Shown: positions 41,138 through 51,217, numbered from the stretch's first letter. The stretch is 64,000 nucleotides of DNA from Symbiodinium natans (GCA_905221605.1 CAJNDS010000247.1:253138-317137); one strand, 5' to 3'. Notes: generated by a model from the letters alone, not told the origin. Numbers and translations: made by a program.

Positions 41138-42059
41138 ATGGGAGAGGCGGCAGATGGAAATGAAGCCGCGGATGGGCCTGCTCTGGATGGCCACCTGACA
41201 TCTTACGCACTTTGCTGCTGTATTCCTTACAAGGGCAATATGGGGATCATTATTGTGATTATGAGATAGATATATATATACACATATTTGTTTATATTTT
41301 GTTATTTAGTTATTGAATTGTTGGGGGGTTTTAAGGAATTAGTAGTTCGGGGTTTAGAGTTTGCACCGGGGTGGGGGGGGGGGGGGGCTTATAGGGTTCT
41401 AAGTTGTTTAGGGGTGTTGCAGTCCAAGGCTACATGCAGCAGCACCAGATCCAGCCATTCGTGCAGGACTGCCTGTACGCCTGAAGTTAGATAATGAATT
41501 CCCTTCTCCCGCCTGCTGTTTTGCCGGATATGGGTATGCTCGCCATCCAGGGCTTGTGACGAGTTGACGGGTTGAATTCCTGGTTTGACGGTTTGTTTCA
41601 ACTGCGAGTCTTGGCTAGATGATCCATCATCTTCACGATCGTCCCTATCTCTTAGTACCCTACATACACAGGCTCCGTATTACAATAAAAGCCCTAGAAC
41701 AATCATAACTATGGAGATGCATTTGCCACGCGAACAATGTAGCCGAACTTGAAAGTAGCTGGACCCGGGATCGTTCTGTCTGCATGGAAGTGCGCGACAT
41801 CCATTTCGTTGGGATTAGTTGTGGATATGGGGGTTTGCGAAAATAAGGGACCCCTCATATAGTTTTCCAGATAGTCCCTTACAGTAAGGACCCCAGGAAG
41901 GTACCCCCGAATGCCGGAAACCCCCATATCCAAGAACAGAGCACCTTCCGTCCTCTCCAGTCCTTAGGTCAACTCCCCCCAGCTGCCTCCAGGAGATGTT
42001 AACAGAGCTGTTTGCTGCTCTACCAGAAGATCCTTACGAGTACATGCCCGGACCCCATG
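41138..42059 (+). CDS. DPY-30/RIIa-type dimerisation domain protein
   Basis: Start ATG 41138 in a good context (GCGCCATGG), reading MGEAADGNEAADGPALDGHL. After an intron with a TATA microsatellite and a G-run, exon 41423-41478 reads VQGYMQQHQIQPFVQDCLY. It joins in phase 0, via a GC-AG intron (41479-41992), to exon 41993-42059, EMLTELFAALPEDPYEYMPG. Y(L/M)..H.I..(F/L)V.D.L..ML..L....PEDPYEYM is the short helix-loop-helix of the DPY-30/PKA-RII dimerisation family, used as a docking domain in cilia and chromatin complexes. The intron contains family A element A9. Downstream exons may extend the protein (see 42278 onward). Confidence 0.65.
41371..41387. repeat. poly-G run
   Basis: GGGGTGG then about 14 G, close to the acceptor at 41422. 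Confidence 0.9.
41828..41926. mobile_element. family A TIR element A9
   Basis: TGGGGGTTTGCGAAAATAAG against the inverse of TGGGGGTTTCCGGCATTCGG. TA duplicated at 41826-41827 and 41927-41928, the cleanest copy in the window. Lies within the intron of the DPY-30-like gene. Confidence 0.9.
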
Positions 42060-42277
42060 GTCAACTGGAAGGGCTGTGATGTCCTGGCCGGTGTACATAT
42101 GTAAATAATACCCATTGCATTGCTACCCATTGCTACCGAGGACGTACCACTTAGCCTCCCGTCGCCCGGTTCGACCACCGCAGGCGGTCCTGAGTAGTCA
42201 GCGGACACATCGGTAGACGCAACGGCGATGCCTCAACCAGCCTGCTTCAGATGCCATCAGTATGAGGTGAACTAAAC

Positions 42278-43543
42278 ATGCAGCATCACTCGGAAGGACC
42301 AAAAGCTCATCAGCAGTGGGGTTTTGTGGGCTCTGCTCCCTGGAGGGGACCCAATGCATCGAGCTCAGACGGTAGTGGACGGTTTTTCCAGCAAGTAGCG
42401 TATCCAAGGCAGCATTTCTGTAGCTTGACATGCAAAGGTCGCCGGAGCAGTGGCGATTACGGCGCTGCTGGCTGACTGAGAAAGGTAGCAAGCCTAGATG
42501 GTTGGCATGCGAGAGGGCCTGAGACACGTACCTCTGACATGTGCAGCTTCTTAGGCATCTTGTGTGTCAGTAACTCCGCCGCGGATGTCGTTCGCGATGA
42601 TGCTGGTGGTACCTTGGCTATGTTGGCTCCCGGACAAGTTCCGCAGAGCTGAATGACCTGGTTTGCTCTTGTGAGCACAAAGGCGTGGTAGTTTCACCAC
42701 CTGAAGATCCTGCACCTCAGGAGCAGAGAGAGTTCAGGGTTTAGGGCTTAGGGTTTAGGGTTTAGGGGTTCAGGTATGAAGCTGCAAGACACCTCAAGCC
42801 TGGAGCATGTGAAGGAGTATCCGCTCGAGAAGGGAGCCACCCACAGGCCACTTTTCAAATGCCATCACAACAACACTTGCAGCACATGCCAGTATGGTCT
42901 GCCATAAAGCAACCGAAGCTTAGCCCTGCAGGGAACTGGATGAAGCGGAGGCCGCCCGGCCCTTCGCCTTCCAAGTGGCAGTGAAACCCGGCCCTTTGGC
43001 CCACCGAGCCGACAAGGAGCAGATGGTCAGCTTTGGGCCTTGTCCATGGAAAGAACCTGTGCTTTTCGGTCTGACGGTTTGAGGCGATCTGGGCACTTCC
43101 CAAAAATGTGGGGCACGCCTTTTGTACCCCAAATACTATAATCCTCATTCAAAAAGGGCACCTGCTTCTGTCGGAAACCCCCATGTCGTGTGTTGAGGAG
43201 CTGGATGGTGGCCGCTGGGTCCTCCAACTGGCAGCCAGCTCCGAGGCCGCTTCAGTGCTGTGCATGTTCTGTGCTCCTTAGGGTTTAGGGTTTAGGGTTT
43301 AGGGTTTAGGGTTTAGGGTTCAGGGTAACTAGGTACCTGTGGAACACTGTGATCTTCGGGGAGCCTTCACACATTCCAACGCACCAGGATCAGCGAAACG
43401 AGTGGTTCAGCTTGTTTGCGCCCTTCTCGCAAGCGGCGGCGCTGCATCTTAGCTGCATGTCAGAGGATTGCTGCCAGTTCCGGAGTGAATCATGGAGTGA
43501 ATCTGCACAGCCTGCACAGGCCCTCTATGGCCCCACCATCTGA
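42278..43543 (+). CDS. multi-exon hypothetical protein
   Basis: Blocks: 42278-42475 (KAHQQWGFVGSAPWRGPNAS), 42568-42651 (NSAADVVRDDAGGTLAMLAP), 42774-42907 (MKLQDTSSLEHVKEYPLEKG then PLFKCHHNNTCSTCQYGLP), 42929-43076 (ELDEAEAARPFAFQVAVKPG, ADKEQMVSFGPCPWKEPVLF, GLT), 43198-43258 (ELDGGRWVLQLAASSEAASV) and 43337-43543 (YLWNTVIFGEPSHIPTHQDQ then EWFSLFAPFSQAAALHLSCM). The 43076/43198 join is phase 0 GT-AG, with element A10 filling the intron. Exons are strongly protein-like but no family is recognised. The block could continue the DPY-30-like gene. Confidence 0.5.
42735..42770 (+). repeat. interstitial telomeric tract TTTAGGG
   Basis: Four to five units ending at the TTCAG acceptor of the 42774 exon. 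Confidence 0.9.
43090..43183. mobile_element. family A TIR element A10
   Basis: Left TGGGCACTTCCCAAAAATGT, right the inverse of TGGGGGTTTCCGACAGAAGC. Flanks TC and TG. It occupies nearly all of a 121-bp GT-AG intron (43077-43197). Confidence 0.8.
43278..43325 (+). repeat. interstitial telomeric tract TTTAGGG
   Basis: Six units, last TTCAGGG, forming most of a short intron between 43258 and 43337. Confidence 0.95.
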
Positions 43544-43933
43544 GCTGCCGCCCGTGAACGAGGAGTAGGCCAGTAGGCAGTGCGTTCAGCATGGCGGCTT
43601 TAGGCAAAATGGCTGCTGGTGCGCAAAACGCGCGGCAAAGCAGTCCTGAGTCAAGAATTTTCTTGCTTCTCACCAATGTAGCTTAGCCGGACTCTGCCAT
43701 GTAGGACGACGTGCCCAAAGGATGCTACAGGAATCTACGAAGACAAAAACATCGTGGCGGCCATCCTTCGGGCAGAGGTATCCCTGAATTTGAAAGCATG
43801 ACTTGGCGGAGCACGCTGAGCGTGTCGCTCTTGGGCATTGGCCTCTCCTAGCCTCTTCCTAGGCTACGGAAAGCTTTGGTGAGTTTGGTACCGTGGGTCG
43901 CCAAGCAGATTCTCTGACCGCCCATGTGGAAAC

Positions 43934-44110
43934 GTGCTTGCTTCGAATGGTCTGAGCAACGTCGTGCTCGGAATTGTTGGTGACGGATCGTGTCAGCTGC
44001 CGTGGCTGGGAGGCCTTGATCCGGCAGTCCTCTGCCGACGGCGAAGAGCTTGGGGGGTTTTTGGGATGTTATCAGATGCCACAGGATTATCAACGACCCA
44101 ACAGTGTCAT
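43934..44110 (+). CDS. hypothetical exon
   Basis: Frame LASNGLSNVVLGIVGDGSCQ, LPWLGGLDPAVLCRRRRAWG and VFGMLSDATGLSTTQQ. No family recognised; downstream frame stops at about 44161. Confidence 0.35.
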
Positions 44111-44245
44111 TTAATAAGGCAGTCGAGTCACCTCCGCGCAGTCGTCGCCAAGACGATGTAACAGCTTGGAGGCCTCAACCCTGGCAGCTCGCAGCATTGA
44201 TTCGCTCGTGATCTGAGTGCCTGGGTAGCTGCAACTACTACTCAG

Positions 44246-44380
44246 AGCCCAAGACCCCTGAATTCAGGAACAGAATATGAATACTCTGAATATAAAATAT
44301 ACCTTAAAGTACGCAGGGATCCTTCATAATCTGATTTAAGGTATATTCCTTAGTTCAGGGGGATTGGGCTCTTTGGGTAG
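44246..44380. mobile_element. family B TIR element B2
   Basis: CAGAGCCCAAGACCCCTGAA mirrored by the inverse of CCCAAAGAGCCCAATCCCCC. The internal ATATACCTTAAAG / TTTAAGGTATATTCCTTAG arms match B1. Confidence 0.7.
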
Positions 44381-44699
44381 TTGCTTGGAGGTGCGAGCAA
44401 AGGACTGCGTTTGGGCCTATCGGGGAGTGCGACGACAGATCGCCAGCTGCTTAGTTTGGACCTGCAGGCACTGCCTCGGTGCCACGTAAAGATTCAGGGT
44501 AGGCAGCCGGGTCAACTACATTGAAGCACTGTGCAGCTAGATCATCAAAGCAGCAAAGCTGGCATCTTCCCCCTTCAAGGAGGCGCCACACTTGCACTTC
44601 GGGCATGTGCCGCGCACTACGCTCGGCTCCCTGCATGGATCTAGCCAAAGCACGCGAAGTTTTCGCGACTGAGCTTCGTCACACCTCCTCACCCTGCAG

Positions 44700-44907
44700 T
44701 TCAGAAGCAACACCAGCAGGCCAATGAGAATGTTGTGCAAGGTTTGCGACAGGAGGCGCTGCTAAGATGGTAGTGCCCTCTTCGCGAATCTGGGCAGCTG
44801 AAGCCGACGTGCCAGGAAACACTTCGCGCGTCAGTGGAAGCTCTGTACCCTTTAAAGCTCCGTCGCAGATGGAAAAAGAGCTGGGAGAAGTGAAATCAAA
44901 TAAATAG
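44700..44907 (+). CDS. hypothetical exons, coiled-coil then acidic/Ser-rich
   Basis: 44700-44775 reads QKQHQQANENVVQGLRQEAL (coiled-coil-like). 44767-44907 reads MVVPSSRIWAAEADVPGNTS ... FKAPSQMEKELGEVKSNK, TAG 44905-44907. A GTAGTG donor inside the overlap could separate them. No family recognised. Confidence 0.4.
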
Positions 44908-45251
44908 CAAAATAGCAAAGAATAGCTAACAACTCATAAATCTATATGACGAATCAATAGTATTGTTCAGAGGATGCACAGTCGCTCTCGTGGCTTTGCA
45001 GAAGCCTGCTGCTCGGTATGCTCGCCGCCAGGCTCTATCAGGCTGCACATGTGTTTCATGTCCGGACGCTTGTTTAAACAGACTTCACCATTTCGTGAAG
45101 GGGGGCAACTCTTAGATCTCTTAAGCAGGCAGCAGCAAGATATGTTCGGACGCTAGGTATGACATAACCATGCCTCATTTCACAACCTCCGAGAATGAGA
45201 CTTTCCTGCGAAATCCGCAATGAGGAGACTTCCCTCCCCTTCGCAGGCAAC

Positions 45252-46624
45252 ATGCCTGAGCGAAGCAAAGCTTTTGCGGAAGCTGCAGAATCGAATTTCT
45301 GCGAGATCACGAGATTTGACGCCGCTCGCAGATTCCACGTATTCCAAGACAGGTACGCTTAGCCAGTGCTCTCTGAGTTCACGGAACTCATTTTCAGCCA
45401 AATCGTCGCGACTTACATCCGTGCGATGCGCTGTTCCTCCGATCGGCGTCAGTGCGGCATTTCTGGTGTCATGTCTCGTCGACGTCGGTCCTATGGCTTC
45501 GGAGACTGCACAAACAACAAGAAATGTAGCTGCGGCGCTGAGGCTCAAGCGCGAGGAGTGCCGAGACTCGGCGCGCAGCGCAGCGGAGCTGGCAGAGCGG
45601 CAGGAGGTGCATCCGCTGACGTGTGGCGAGGTGGCGGGGCCGTGCTCCACGCATGTCGCGCACGCCTGGGATGCGAGCTTTCCAGAGCTTGTAGACTGCT
45701 TGGTGCGAGATGCGGGCTCGGATCTGGACCGGCGGTACAGCATCGACCTCTTTGGAGCCGAGCATCTGTCTGGACATCTGGAAGTGGTGCCTGAAAGTGC
45801 CCCGGCGCGAAGCTCTCAGGGGTCCCAAGCATGCAAGGGGGAGGATCCGGTTGCAGCGGTGCAAGCTCTCGTGCACGGCGCCAAAGAAGTGCTGCTGGTG
45901 CTGGACAAAGAGCTGGCTTGCTTCTCACGGCTTTGGGTTTTGACCGAAGCCATGATGGCCACAGCTGCTAACAAGCTTCGAATCTGCACATCTGACCCAC
46001 GGGGCTACGGCAGCTCTATGGACGACATTCTAAGATGGGAGAGTCGTATTGATGCCATCGACTGGTCCTTGGCTGAGGTCAGCCGTAAGAGCGATGACCG
46101 GCGGCTCCGGTCCTTCAGCGAACGTGTCTGGGATGTGCACGGCATCGGAAACGAAAGGCTTCTGGCACAGCTCAAGGTGGGCATTTCCCAAAACAGGGGT
46201 ACCCCTTATCCCTTATACCCCAAATAGAATTGGATTCCCTTAAGGGACCCACAAAAAGCTCTTCGGAAGCCCCCAGGTGCAGCTGAGGAAGGAGGTGAAC
46301 GGCCAGGTGCTCATCAAGGACACGAGAGTTTCAAAAAAGTTGAGCCGAAGTGATCTGCGGCAACCGCAACGAATTTCAGACACTGCACGCGCCACAGCGT
46401 CCTACGATTAAGCTCCTTCCCAGTAGGCTCCACATTTACCCTAAACCCGAAACCCTAAACCCTAGAGGCCCCTGGGCCCCTCAACCCTACGGCTGCAGGC
46501 GGTGGAGGCTGGTGATTGGAAGGCCATTGACGCTGCACTGGACAGAGGCTGCGGGACATGCAACCCAACTGAGCTGAAATTTCGGGAGTTCATAGGATGG
46601 CTTGGGGCTTCGGGGATGGTGTAG
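45252..46624 (+). CDS. dinoflagellate 'VLVLD'-type domain protein, four exons
   Basis: Phase-consistent model: 45252-45352 (MPERSKAFAEAAESNFCEIT ... RRFHVFQD), GT-AG intron 45353-45452, 45453-46176, intron 46177-46276, 46277-46327, intron 46328-46498, 46499-46624 (TAG); 333 codons. Core: THVAHAWDASFPELVDCLVR, RRYSIDLFGAEHLSGHLEVV, AKEVLLVLDKELACFSRLWV and RIDAIDWSLAEVSRKSDDRR. The order 'H.W...F..LV..L', 'VLVLD.....SR.WVL.E' and 'ID..DW..AE.S..DDR' recurs in many dinoflagellate and diatom proteins of unknown role. The tail AVEAGDWKAIDAALDRGC looks like a partial ankyrin-type repeat. Intron 2 is a family A element; intron 3 contains CCCTAAA units. Function unknown. Confidence 0.65.
46178..46275. 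mobile_element. family A TIR element A11, acting as an intron
   Basis: TGGGCATTTCCCAAAACAGG against the inverse of TGGGGGCTTCCGAAGAGCTT. GG duplicated at 46176-46177 and 46276-46277. The GG target plus the terminal T and A create AAG|GT...AG|GTG, a canonical 100-bp intron whose removal leaves LAQLK-VQLRKEV. Confidence 0.9.
46437..46465 (-). repeat. interstitial telomeric tract CCCTAAA
   Basis: Three to four units, ending about 35 bp before the CTGCAG acceptor of the last exon. Confidence 0.9.
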
Positions 46625-46887
46625 GATGTTCTAGAAATTTCTAGAACGGCTCGGGATGCGTTAAAGACGTTGATCTGTTTCCACGCCTACTGTAACCCCC
46701 CCCCTCCCCCAAGAACCCGCACCATTACACGTGAGTCTACGTGACAGGAACTCTCTTGCCAAGGAACCCGCCGCATCAGATGCAAACGCCAGGTGAAAGC
46801 ATCCATCCTATCTCTTGTTCACTAGGAATTCACCCAACGATGTCTTAGGATGGCCTAGGGCCTAGGGCCTAGGCTTGGGCGGGATAC

Positions 46888-47683
46888 ATCAGATTGCGCA
46901 GTGCCAGGTGCCTCGCTAGAGCAGCGCGATGCCGCCCTCGCTTTGTTTCCGAAGCATCCTTGGCACGCCCCAGAACTTCCAGAACCGGCATGGAGTTTAG
47001 TGGCCAGGCAGATGGCAACACGCTAGAAGAGCTGGCTTGCTACTACAACCACCAGGCCCAGAATGGCTTTGGGGCTTAGTTTTGTTAGCATGACGGGGTT
47101 GGGGGTTCTGTCCAGGATGTTGAAGAGATGCTTTTCGAGAGGACGCCGCCCAAGCTTGAAGCAGATGACGCAATGAAGCTACTGGTAGTTCAAATACCGT
47201 CACGTCACTATCCGAGGCGCATGCGAAGCAAGGCCCACAAACCGCTGTCCATGTTTTTCCGTCCAGAAGATCTGATGGAAAACTGTCAGAGCCTGAGCGC
47301 GGCAGCAGCAGGTTTGAGGCTTAAAGTGAGCCGTGCTCAGCTGACGATGTCAAATGTAGTCAGGGCATAGACAGGTGCTGACGCCCTCCCAGAAGTCCTC
47401 TTGCCGTTCATGACGCAGCCGATCGATGGTTTCCAATCTCAAGCTACATAGCACTGCACGCTTGTTCTTTTCAGGTCCACATCCATTCCCACATGGTCCG
47501 TTGCGCGAGTCAGTGCTGTCAGGCTACTCGAACGAGGTCGCGAATGCCATGCTGGCATATTCCTTCTTTGTGGTTTTCCGGATGTTGCCAGACTTGGCAC
47601 TCCAACTTTGCCAGGAGGACGAGGAGGACGAAGAGACCTGGCGGTATCTGGCAAGCTTGGAGCACGATATGCCCGGGACTTGA
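46888..47683 (+). CDS. multi-exon hypothetical protein
   Basis: Blocks: 46888-47025 (SDCAVPGASLEQRDAALALF then PKHPWHAPELPEPAWSLVAR), 47128-47320 (PPKLEADDAMKLLVVQIPSR, RMRSKAHKPLSMFFRPEDLM) and 47475-47683 (PHPFPHGPLRESVLSGYSNE then ANAMLAYSFFVVFRMLPDLA and an acidic EDEEDEETW, TGA 47681-47683). Well-formed, mostly soluble; no family recognised. Region 47690-48340 shows no confident exon. Confidence 0.45.
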
Positions 47684-48344
47684 GTGAGTTGTTCTTCGTC
47701 CATCTGCTGTTCTTTTTGTTTGCTCTCTTGGAGGCCTTCAGGGGCTGCGGCTGCTGCTTAGCAAGCTCTTTGCTTTTAAGCAGTTGAACTGCTTCACTTA
47801 CATGCTTCGCTGCAAAGTTTCACCTGTGCATGCTGGCTTGCACTCGTGGCAAGCATGCAGGAAATCCCTGCGACGTGCATTTCTCGGACAGAATCTAGTA
47901 CCAAAAAGGCGAAAGACCGCATCCACCGGCCCACGGTAGCCCGCGTGGCCAGCTGATGCTGTGACACAGCAGAGTCCGTCGTGCCTTTGGTGCTCTCTTC
48001 GGCTGTCGAATCACAGCTGCGCGGGACAGCCCCCTAGGCATCCCCTGATCATACACAGTGCAGTCGAAGTGTTCTGTAGGGACAGTCCTGACGAAATGCC
48101 TGGGCCTATGGCAGATACGCGCATCTTCTCCACACAATGCCTCAACCTGAAATCAATGCATCCAACGAATCTCCCGAACTCCGAACGTCATGAAGGGTCG
48201 ACCATGCGGACCAAATGGCAGCAACGATGCAGACTTGATCGAGGACTCAGGGTGGTAGGGCCCAAGGCCTAAGGAGTCTAGTGCAGCATGAATCAAGTGC
48301 TCAGAACTAAGAGACTTACTCCACAACTGAGACATGCCCTTTCT

Positions 48345-49163
48345 TGCCCTAGCTTTCTGCAGCGGCCTGCATCTTCAAAGGCAGCACTGTTCGAATAGAT
48401 CCGCAGCAAGAAGCTTCGGCAAAGCATGCAGGATTCCTCTGGAACGTGAGTCCAGCAAAGGTGCCGCGCACAGATACACAGCATTGAAATGGTCTTGCTT
48501 TGCGTCAATGCTCCAGAGAGAGGGTCAGGCATACTCTGCCACTTCTCAAAAAGCGAGCAACTGCGAGGAGTACAAACAAGGCTGTCAGCATGTGCGCTTG
48601 GTTACTTTGTCAGGTATTCTTAGATCGAAGCTGCGATCTGGCAGGTAAGTGCAAACCTCAGCATTGGCACTTGGTCTTTGATTGTTGTTGTCTCTTTCAC
48701 GCGTGCCTCCAGAGGCGTGCGGGGCGATCGACGTCTTGGCGAGTGGGGCCATCGGGATCAGTGCACGTGAGAGAGTGCGCCTGCCTCAATGTTAGAGAAC
48801 TTGTCGATAGTTGGCATCGTGCTGCGTGAGTGTGTCCGAGTGTATCCGCCACTGCAGCCCAAGCTATAAAGACACACGCTCAGTTGCAAACGCCAGCCAG
48901 CGCGGGACATCAGCGGCCACCTTGGTTCGCAACTTGCAGAGAGGCTAGGTGGCACTAGGGGCACTAGGTGGCACTAGGTGGCACAAAGGTGGCACAAGGC
49001 GGCAGAGGAGAGGAGGTTTGAGGTTCAGAGCCCGTGGGCCTTGCCTTGCGGGGCTGAGGCTCTTGCCCTTAGTCGGCAGCTGGCTGATTTAGCGAGGCAG
49101 GCTTCTGCGCATGAAGCGTGCTTCGCATCGTGCGTTCTTAGACCAGCCCGCTTCTCACTCTGA
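48345..49163 (+). CDS. multi-exon hypothetical protein
   Basis: 48345-48447 reads CIFKGSTVRIDPQQEASAKH then AGFLWN and a consensus GTGAGT donor. 48516-48646 reads REGQAYSATSQKASNCEEYK then QGCQHVRLVTLSGILRSKL and a GTAAGT donor. 48712-48829 continues RSTSWRVGPSGSVHVRECAC to TGA. A separate block at 48985-49163 reads QRWHKAAEERRFEVQSPWAL then GAEALALSRQLADLARQASA. These two donors are the best GT consensus sites in the window. No family recognised. Confidence 0.45.
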
Positions 49164-49183
49164 CTCAGAACCACCGGTCCAAA

Positions 49184-49540
49184 TCACGACCGAGATGCCG
49201 TGCGCAAGGCTGGCCCAGAAACTCCGTCACCATGTGCCCCGCCATGCCCATGGCATCCCATCGTACCAGGAGGCTGCAGCTCTTTGCGACCCACTGGCTC
49301 GTTGCTTACCCTGCTGGCATTCCTCGTGATTTTCAGCAGGTCGTATAAGAAGGCCTTGATTCTGTCGGGACACCTCTTTTGTGCATGCGTCCATAGAGAT
49401 CGCCAGAACTTGTGAGGCCCGTCGCCTGAAAGCGGAGCCATTGCCTCGAAACGGCAGTCGTTGTCAAAGCGGGGCACACCATCTTCCCGGAAGGTCATCC
49501 ACTTTCCGGTCTCTTGATGTGCTGCACTCGAGGGACCCCT
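49184..49540 (-). CDS. possible minus-strand exon
   Basis: Reads LGIEGVPSSAAHQETGKWMT, FREDGVPRFDNDCRFEAMAP, GPHKFWRSLWTHAQKRCPDR and IKAFLYDLLKITRNASRVSN. It looks protein-like, but plus-strand frames over the same bases also do (SEPPVQITTEMPCARLAQKL, EIARTCEARRLKAEPLPR), and everything around it is plus-strand. Confidence 0.25.
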   Translation of the reverse strand, partial: RGPSSAAHQETGKWMTFREDGVPRFDNDCRFEAMAPLSGDGPHKFWRSLWTHAQKRCPDRIKAFLYDLLKITRNASRVSNEPVGRKELQPPGTMGCHGHGGAHGDGVSGPALRTASRS

Positions 49541-49832
49541 TCAATACCAAGTCAAAGGGGCGTCCCCTTGTCGGACCTTCTTGGGCGCAATGAGGTGATT
49601 CAGCTGGCTGCTTCTTTGCAAAAGCCACGACCTCATTGCTGTTTCATGCCACTTTATCACGGGAGCCCTGTGAAGCTCGCACATAGTCGTTTACCATAAC
49701 AGCTCATGCACAATGTCGTGACCAACCCTGCCGTGTCCCTGCCACACGTTCTCCATCTAGTATGTCATCCGTATCGGATGGGAAGCACCACGTTGTCACA
49801 AAACTCACCCTCACGAAAATTTCACATCTTAA

Positions 49833-50128
49833 TTACCGCCCGACTGCGTGCACTGTGTCATTGAAAATGACAAGAATCAGGTTGAGACAGCGAAACACCT
49901 TGCTCTTGGAGACGATGGCGTCGCAGGCCGACAGCACACGAGCTTGACGGCCCTGCAACCCGACCTTACGCGTTCTTGCACGGCCTTCGTGCTGTGGATG
50001 TATTCTGGACAGGTCCTTCGTGGCATGATCAGTTATCCACTGTTTGGGCTCTGCCGAGTGCTTACCAATCGCTGACAGCGGAGACCATGTCATCATCGAG
50101 ATGCGACAGCTTCAAGAACAGACGCAAG
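49833..50128 (+). CDS. hypothetical exon, strand ambiguous
   Basis: Plus-strand reading IENDKNQVETAKHLALGDDG and AFVLWMYSGQVLRGMISYPL, then 50055-50128 AECLPIADSGDHVIIEMRQL, which runs into a telomeric hairpin. A minus-strand frame (SPLSAIGKHSAEPKQWITDH) competes over the first part. Confidence 0.3.
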
Positions 50129-50177
50129 TTTAGGGTTTAGGGTTTAGGGTTTCGACCCTAAACCCTAAACCCTAACA
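50129..50177. repeat. telomeric hairpin (TTTAGGG x3, CG, CCCTAAA x3)
   Basis: A near-perfect inverted repeat of about 22 bp per arm separated by CG, ending CCCTAACATTAG, bracketed by GT at the left (CAA|GTTTAGGG) and AG at the right. Confidence 0.95.
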
Positions 50178-50196
50178 TTAGAATGACTGCATCGAG

Positions 50197-50552
50197 GCAA
50201 CATTCTGAATTGCTTTGCTCGCCTCGGTTATCGACACAATCAGCTGATGGATGCCTGGGCCTCAGAGATGTTGCCAGCTTGGCTGAGTCATGGGGATCTC
50301 ACCAGAGATCCCAATACCCCTTAACCAAGGAATGTACCTCAAATCAGAAGATGGATGTGCTGTAAGGTATGTTCCTTAATTGTGGGGTATTGGGCTCTCT
50401 GGGTCAAGCATGCCCTCAGGGTGTTGCGGCTCACGTGGCTGAGCGAGCCGATGGGCTGTCTCCAGTGGACATCGCATCGCCAGGCACTCGTTCGCAGCAA
50501 TAGGCGGATGAAGGAGGAATTCATCACAGGACTTGGTGACCTGATTCATTGA
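50197..50552 (+). CDS. FASTK/RAP-type helical repeat protein exon, interrupted by element B3
   Basis: Frame NILNCFARLGYRHNQLMDAW then ASEMLPAWLSHGDL meets the element (50302-50403). Its removal with one TCA copy continues KHALRVLRLTWLSEPMGCLQ ... MKEEFITGLGDLIH, TGA 50550-50552. The 'N(I)LN(C/A)FARLG.R...L.......ML' unit is the helix pair of FASTK/RAP-domain and heptatricopeptide-like organellar RNA proteins (pattern recognised, not searched). Related units occur at 51218-51289 (GPNCAIILNSYARLGASLLH) and 52027-52161. Confidence 0.6.
50302..50403. mobile_element. family B TIR element B3 (introner-like)
   Basis: CCAGAGATCCCAATACCCC against the inverse of CCCAGAGAGCCCAATACCCC. TCA duplicated at 50299-50301 and 50404-50406. 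Internal AAGGAATGTACCTCAAATC / TAAGGTATGTTCCTTAA arms as in B1 and B2. Confidence 0.85.
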
Positions 50553-51117
50553 TTTCAGCAAGAAATGCGGAGTCTGCGGAGCAGAATGCCAATTTAGACT
50601 TAGCATTGACTGAGGCTGGTGTTTGTGGGTGCCTCGATGCTTTGAAAGCAGCTGCATCCGTTGTTTTCAATTGCCATCTCAATCTCTGAGGCGTTTGCAG
50701 AGCTGGCGCACAATCCTCGAAACAACTTGCTCGAGGCACACGTGCCCCAAAGACATCACAAGATGCTGCCCCCTCTGCCATGTTCGAAATGCGCCTGTCT
50801 GCGCTGCCCCCCACACGAGGGCCCAGGAAGCAGCAGGTGGCGGCTCCCAGGCTTACATGCGTTGTAAGTAGGGATAATTGGATAAGTAAGGGCACAGGTA
50901 TCCTCAGGCCCTTTGCAATCAAAAAACAGTAGGCGTGAGAGGCCTTGGCGAGAAGACAGGGGGTTTAGCGTTTGCGGGCTTCGGTTGGAGGACCAACATT
51001 TTATCTCATACTCGTGGGATTACGATGTCTGCTCCACAGGTTTGTGCCACGCGGCTGCAGGACTGCTATCTTGAGGCCCAGAGCTGGCACTGTGACATGC
51101 TAAACACCGGGGCATGA
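50541..51117 (+). CDS. armadillo/HEAT-like exons
   Basis: 50541-50683 reads SARNAESAEQNANLDLALTE then AGVCGCLDALKAAASVVFN. 50685-50750 reads EAFAELAHNPRNNLLEAHVP. The 'EA-AEL--NP-N---L-EA' signature is armadillo-like and resembles EALAELVLHPRSRRNLLAAE at about 30650. 51042-51117 (VCATRLQDCYLEAQSWHCDM) may follow. It overlaps the end of the preceding exon by a few bases in another frame, so an intron or a gene boundary lies there. Confidence 0.45.
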
Positions 51118-51217
51118 CCTTGAGTGTCAGGTTTCTAGTATTAGTAGTGGGAGTAGTAGGGAACCTTGGGTCAGATACCCCCCTTAAACCCCCCCTCCCT
51201 TAAGAACCCTATAGCAG

